Part shown: positions 59,125-64,000 of the stretch, piece by piece
Numbering within the stretch: position 1 is the first letter of the stretch
Layout: each line of letters starts with the position of its first letter
Origin: Henricia sp. BOLD:AAB3569
Taxonomy: Eukaryota; Echinodermata; Asteroidea; Spinulosida; Echinasteridae
NCBI GenBank assembly: GCA_037783545.1
Contig: JBBELK010000937.1
Location: forward strand, 62,001 to 126,000
DNA length: 64,000 nucleotides
Direction: 5' to 3'
Program-made: the position numbers and the translations under genes
The notes under the pieces: model-generated
Databases searched by the model: none
Told to the model about the DNA's origin: nothing
Seen by the model: the letters and a program-made list of their open reading frames with translations, nothing else

Positions 59125-59254
59125 ACCTTGAAGCACAGCATTTTGTTGATTTTCAGGTGTTGATCCGGCGTCAGTTCAACTTCCACCACTTCCTCTGGTG
59201 GTGTTTCTTTTCTCCGTTTTCCAAAAAACGATGTTATCAAACTGGACGAAGGCA
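59125..59254 (-). CDS. Possible first exon of an unknown gene in the RAG-like intron
   Basis: On the minus strand an ATG at about 59254 opens MPSSSLITSFFGKRRKETPP, then an acidic stretch (EEVVEVELTPDQHLKI) to KMLCFK, followed by donor-like AAG|gtctac. FFGKRRK resembles short N-termini of some transposon-encoded or nuclear proteins. There is no phase link to 58200-58297 without an additional exon. Confidence 0.25.
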
Positions 59255-60131
59255 TTTTGAATGAAGCGAAGCGTGACGACAGAAAAAGAACCGAGAAAAG
59301 AATGACGCGTCGATCTCGAACACGTTGCAAGCAGGGCGAGTTTGTTCCAGAAAGACATGTGCAATCACTATCGCTGGTGTGCGTTACCACTATCGCTGTG
59401 TGGTGCGTAATGCGAGCGCAGCATACCAGCGAAGAAAAAAATGACGTCATTTTTAAACTTCATTCTAGTCCGTCCAGTGTTTCTCTGCTTGCATTTTGCA
59501 TTTTGCAGCGCACTGCGTTTAACAGCGACCGCATTGTGACATCGTGCGAGTGTTAACAATGGACTTTGGATCGTCTAACTAGTCCATTCGGCCTGCCGGC
59601 GCGCTCAATCTCGAACGCAAATCCGAAGTGTTTTTTGCCGGACGTTTTCGTGATCGATCGTGGGGAATTTTTGCGGGCGGCTTTGCCGAAGCGTAGCGCT
59701 GCAAATTTAAAGCGTTGCGTTCAAAATTGAAGAGTTGCGGCCTTTTGCCGATGCGTAGCGGCACCGCTACGCTACAACGCTTATGTAAATAAAATATCAA
59801 AGTTGTGTCGATATATTGTGCAATAATGAAAAGGGAATAAAAGTACTGTTGGATTTCATTTCGAAAAAAAAAATGTGTTTTTACATATATTCATTTTACT
59901 GTGTGTTTTCACTACAGTCGAACACTGATAGTAAGAGAACTTTTAATACAAAGAATGCTTATAACTAGGAAACTTTAGTCCCGAAGACCTTGTATTATCA
60001 GTGTTCGACTGTACTTATCCCAAGTCTTTGTTTTCAAGACTGATAATACAAGATCACTGTTATAACAAGGTAATTTACAAAGTCACAAGGACCTTGTATT
60101 ATCAGTGTTTGACTTTATTTGTAAAACTTAC

Positions 60132-61175
60132 TCGTCCTCCGGTGTTGAGAATTGCTTCTCTATTTTGAAGTTGCAATTTCAGCCAGGTCCATTTGTCTGC
60201 AGCCTTTTCTATCTCCAAAGGTATCGGCTGGCCCCTTTGGTGTTTCAGTGCTTCCTCTCGCAATAGTCGGGCAGCACTAGTTACTGGAGACGGCTGTTGT
60301 CTCGTCTTGGCCTCACTTACAGATGGATCACTTGACTTGACTACTGTCACTTTAGATTTTGGCTCTGATGACTGAGTAGGGTCACAAGTATGCTTGATCA
60401 GTGCATCATACTTTCCGATCGTTGTGCATTTGGTGCACACCAAGGCCAAATTCCTCAATTGTACATTAAGAATTCGCGGACTCCGAGTAACTTGATCAAA
60501 GCCAACTCCCTCTTTACACACAGGGCAAGGTACTGACTGCTTTTTTTGGCACTGAAAATATTTTGTGAAACATCTTGCGCAGAAGTTATGTTCACAGGGC
60601 AATTGTAAACATGGCGAGGTTAATAAACAAAGGCAGACTGGACAGGTAAACAAGCATTGTTCCTCCTCTCTGCCAAATATTTCGATGCAAGGATCAAATT
60701 CGGAGATGGTGTCCGTTATACCACAGAAAATGTTGTCTGCTGACAGTGAAAATGGCAAATCAACGAGAGGGGTGGAAAACTGCTTTCCAATAACACGTTT
60801 AGAGTGGTGTAGTCTCCCTGGTTTGGAAGTGTTCATGTAATGGAGGCAAATAGGGCAGTCTCCAGTTCTCTGGTGCTTTGTCCAATTTATTGGAGATGTG
60901 GATGCAGTGTCGTGAATATAATCCTGTGTTTGTGCCTTATAATGTCTTACTTTACGTGAACACTTCTCGCAGAGAGCATTAGGATGTTGATCTGAGCTGT
61001 CATTCCATGTACTAATTTGAAAAACTGCATCAATTTCTTTCTGGTTGTCCTTACACAAGGTCGGTGCACGAGTCAGTGTCGCCAATTGGCTCGCTGTTGC
61101 TCTCCTGTTCCCACAAATTCTGCACAGTTTGATCAGAATCTCTCTGTGACGATCAAAACTCAAAGCCTGGGACAT
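60132..61175 (-). CDS. RAG-like exon A: RAG1 N-terminal-like zinc-binding and RING region
   Basis: The exon encodes 348 codons from ATG 61175 to donor GGACGA|gtaagt. Visible zinc ligands, in RAG1-like order: C18-x2-C21 (LCRICGN); H64, C69-x2-C72; W98-x2-H101 and C107-x2-C110 (GDCPIC). Then comes a C3HC4 RING: C178-x2-C181-x12-C194-x-H196-x2-C199-x2-C202-x14-C217-x2-C220. A C247-x2-C250...H262-x-C264 finger follows immediately. Vertebrate RAG1 has the same series ahead of its recombinase core. RING domains of this type have ubiquitin-ligase activity; activity here is inferred. The tail (about 270-348) is basic and helical (ARLLREEALKHQRG, DKWTWLKLQLQNREA). Confidence 0.82.
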
Positions 61176-61834
61176 TGTAGATGATATATCTCATTGTTAT
61201 CACTTAAAAAGCAAACGATGGAGGGCGATTATTTAGCCTACATGTAGTTTCACATTACATTATCCACTGCACACGAAAAGCAGCATTCAAGTTTCGCGCG
61301 CAACGTCGGCCGTGCGAAGTACATGAACATGCATTTTGTGCACAGTACAATACACGTAACGAACGTGCGTGCGTAATGTTAGAAGTGTTTTAGTGCAATT
61401 TTCTCCGCCAAGATGGAAAAAAACTGTCCATTGCCCACTGACAAAAACCCAAGTGTTTGTTCGACAGACTGTTCTTTGCCACACATGTAAATTCACATTT
61501 CAAATAAAAATTTTGAAAACGTCGAAAAATAGGTTTTTGTAGGACGTCGATTGAAGTTCGAGTTTCCCGAAATCCGCCGCCAGTCGGTCGAAAAAAAAAT
61601 TATTTTCAATTTTATTTCGGCTCATCAACACTAATAAGTCATGGAAACTGATACGATATATAAAAGGCCATCACTTGGTGTTAGAAACGGGAAAGTTTTC
61701 CGTGTATTCTAGTAGAAAAATCGATTTGTAATCGAAAAAAAATTCAACGTCCATGGGCGCCGCCATCTTGTTTGCGTGACGTCATTCGCGCACACTGGAG
61801 TAATGCGCACAGTCACGCACAATAACATAACAAC
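61176..61834. other. Upstream flank of the RAG-like gene
   Basis: This is the presumed 5' flank on the minus strand, ending where LINE sequence resumes at about 61835. It contains two ATGGCGG-like inverse motifs (CGCCGCCATCTTG at 61757) compatible with an initiator-type promoter. I see no clear terminal inverted repeat with the 55.96-kb end. Confidence 0.35.
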
Positions 61835-64000
61835 CACACGGGCCACACTTTATTGTACACGCGCTATGGGAGTGAAACAGCCGTGGGAAACCCACGGACC
61901 TCTTCCGGGATGACAACGGTCGAATTTTGTCCCTCACAATTACTTTACCAAACACTGATAAAAAGGTTCGTATCATTAATGTCTATGCCCCCAATGACCG
62001 GGGGGAAAGAAAATCCTTTTTTTCAACTAAGTTGCCACACCATTTTCACGGCTTTCGTCATGTTATTTTTGGGGGAGATTTTAATTGTGTTCCAGAACCT
62101 GCCATAGATTCGAAGGGAGATTCTGTTGAGGGAAAATCCGGTATAAAGGAATTTAATAAATCAGTTGCAAATTTTAATTTATTAGACTGCTGGCGGGAGC
62201 AAAACCCCGACCAGCAGCGTTTCACCTGGCACAATAGTGCACAAAACCAAGGGACAAGAATCGACCGTATTTATCTATCGCGGGAGTTGTCTGTGGGTTC
62301 CCTTAGTGAAATTGCCGCTTTTCCGTGGTCCGACCACGACATGGTATGCACTAAAATCACGGGGGGGATTTCAAACATTGGAAAGGGGTTTTGGAAATTG
62401 AATTCTAGTCTTTTGGGAAATGTTTTGTTTCAAGACACTATTAAAAGGGAGTGGGATTTTTGGCGAACGCAAAAAGGGGAATTTCGAAATTTAAGTGACT
62501 GGTGGGAGGAGGGGAAATCGGGCCTAAAACGAGCGACAATTTCTTTTTCCGTCGGTTTAGCGCGTCGACGTAACTCTGAACGTAAAGACCTATTACGTAA
62601 ACTAAACGATTATCAATGTAATTTAGACAAAGGTGACGCTTCATATGGTGTTAAAGTTAAAGATATTCGTTTTAAGTTGACACAATTAGAGAGAAACCAT
62701 CCAAATTTCAGTTCTTTTCAGCACAAACGTCCTAAGGTTCCCGGTGAAACGATTAATTTTGATTTAAATAACGATGATGATTTAAAACGCATGGATAATT
62801 TAAAAGACAAACACGGCAATATAATTTCTAACTCTAAGGATATGACCAACCACTGCAAAGAATTTTATTCAGACTTATATCAGCACCTTTAATTAGCCAC
62901 AATGACGTAGATTTCTTTTGTAGTTCTGTTAACAGACATTTAAGTTCAGAGGACCGTGACTCTCTCGAGGGTCCGGTCACTCTTCTTGAATTGAGACGGG
63001 CATTGTTCGATATGGGCACTGGCAAAACACCTGGCTCCGACGGTTTTTCTGCTGATTTTTATAAACATTTTTTTTTATGATTTGGGTTCTGACCTTTGCG
63101 ACTTGATTAACGAAATTGTTAATAATGGGGTTCTCACAGATTCACAAAGATTGGGGTTTATTACTTTGCTGTACAAGAATAAGGGGGAGAGGGGGGATCT
63201 GGGTAATTGGCGACCGATTTCTCTGCTTAACGTTGATTACAAGTTAATTGCCAAGGTGCTTGCTAACCGACTGCGGGGTGTTCTCGATCGAATCATCGAT
63301 ATCGATCAGACCTGCTCCGTAGTCGGTCGGTCCATATCGGACAACGCCCATCTCCTTCGAAACGTTCAGAGTTACGTCGACCAGAAAAACCTGGGCGCTA
63401 TTTTCGTGTCTCTCGATCAGCAGAAGGCGTTCGACAGGGTTGACTGGGAATATCTTCGGCGTGTTTTGGATACCTTTGGCTTCGGTGACAATTTCAAAAA
63501 GTGGGTGGGAATATTGTATAAAGATATTAAAAGTTCAGTTATTTGCAACGGGCATGTTTCGGATTCCTTTCCTTTATTTCGGGGTGTGCGACAGGGATGT
63601 CCCCTGTCGCCCCTCTTGTACATTCTTTCTTTAGAGCCTTTGGCGGCAGCGATCCGTAACGATGTTAATATTCACGGGGTTAAAATGCCGGGTGGGACCG
63701 AAGCCAAAATGTCCATGTACGCCGATGATACCACGTTGATCTTGTCGGACGAGCGCTCGGTCGCCCGAAGCTTTCGGCTGATCGAGAGATACGAGCGCGC
63801 GTCCGGGGCCAAGCTAAACCAAAGGAAAACGGGTGGCGTTTATCTAGGCCGATGGCGAGGTCAGATGCATGGTCCGGTTGACATCAATTGGGTAAATTCC
63901 GTGAAAGTCGTTGGGGTGGAACTCGGGTACGGAGAACACAAAGACAACATTTGGGAGGAGAAAATAATGAAACTCAGGAAAACAATTGGAGAATGGGATG
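61835..64000 (+). pseudogene. LINE ORF2 continued: endonuclease C-terminal part and reverse transcriptase (runs off window)
   Basis: After a degenerate start, the frame from 61880 reads DDNGRILSLTI, VRIINVYAPN, HVIFGGDFNCV and FPWSDHDMV, the later AP-endonuclease motifs. A shift near 62885 and another in a T run near 63070 lead into the reverse transcriptase: KTPGSDGFSADFY, NWRPISLLNVDYK, the QQKAFDRVDWEYL motif, FRGVRQGCPLSPLLY and MYADDTT (catalytic YADD). The motif style matches the L1/Tx1 group. Translation continues to the window end. Confidence 0.85.

Larger units (their letters stand above)
57594..60131 (-). other. Intron A-B of the RAG-like gene
   Basis: This 2.5-kb intron contains a 170-bp MITE with ATAAGCCAGTTCGGA ends (58467-58636). 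It has a stretch shared with the 1.8-kb cassette transposon (58730-58920), a hairpin with TACAGTCGAACACTGATA arms (59912-60015), and two exon-like minus-strand pieces described separately. Confidence 0.6.
56144..61175 (-). other. Gene model: RAG1 N-terminal-like / DDE transposase-like, 5 exons, 3' truncated
   Basis: Exons A-E (minus strand) are joined by consensus splice sites with matching phase at all four introns (0, 2, 2, 2) and no in-frame stop. Exon A resembles the RAG1 N-terminal zinc region. Exons D and E carry GGD and FGDYE motifs, which align by eye with the regions around the first two catalytic Asp residues of RAG1/Transib-type DDE recombinases. Related N-RAG elements have been reported in molluscs (Aplysia N-RAG-TP) and RAG1-like genes in echinoderms and amphioxus. 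The part carrying the third acidic residue is missing beyond 56144, where LINE sequence begins. No RAG2-like Kelch sequence was seen. Confidence 0.72.

Noticed and set aside
55957..61835. RSS-like CACTGTG heptamer terminal repeats for the RAG-like unit
   Set aside because: I looked at both junctions and found no matching inverted ends or heptamer/nonamer pair.

Overview
The window is animal genomic DNA, AT-rich and full of transposons. It is most likely from an echinoderm or a close deuterostome relative. The evidence is a multi-exon hyalin-repeat (HYR) gene, tRNA-derived SINEs, a Tx1-type LINE, a Penelope-like element and a RAG1-like gene. No prokaryotic features are present. Exon models below come from reading splice sites and codon phase by eye; there is no transcript support.

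Region 1 (1-31337, + strand) is the 3' part of one gene for a type I membrane protein. Twelve HYR exons, each about 255-264 bp and flanked by phase-1 introns, are followed by an incomplete EGF module, a short exon with a furin-type RRKR site, two EGF exons and a transmembrane exon ending at a stop at 31337. The 5' end lies outside the window. Exons 3-8 are three near-identical tandem copies of a ~3.05-kb two-exon (HYR-A + HYR-B) cassette. The third copy alone carries a 1.8-kb inverted-repeat transposon. The introns hold many MITEs, SINEs and foldback elements, several of them nested.

Region 2 (31338-54190) is intergenic and repetitive. It holds MITEs, a broken Ty3/gypsy gag (minus strand) preceded by about five ~275-bp tandem leader repeats, and a broken Penelope-like element with RT and GIY-YIG domains that has a MITE inside its endonuclease. 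A ~6-kb imperfect palindrome centred near 44.5 kb has two inverted copies of a decayed gene. Further on are two copies of a TTAA-flanked MITE and AT-rich GGTAATA-type tandem repeats.

Region 3 (54190-64000) is the most interesting. A Tx1/L1-type LINE runs on the + strand: ORF1 with zinc knuckles at 54.46-55.82 kb, and the start of the ORF2 endonuclease at 55.83-55.96 kb. The rest of the endonuclease and the reverse transcriptase resume at about 61.84 kb and run off the window end. Between the two LINE parts, on the minus strand, sits a phase-consistent five-exon gene model. Its first exon (348 codons) resembles the N-terminal zinc-binding/RING region of RAG1. Its later exons read like the first half of a RAG1-type DDE transposase core, with a GGD motif and an FGDYE motif. 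The C-terminal part with the expected third acidic residue is missing at the LINE junction. The single LINE leader repeat at 54.19-54.46 kb matches the tandem repeats in front of the gypsy gag 18 kb away.
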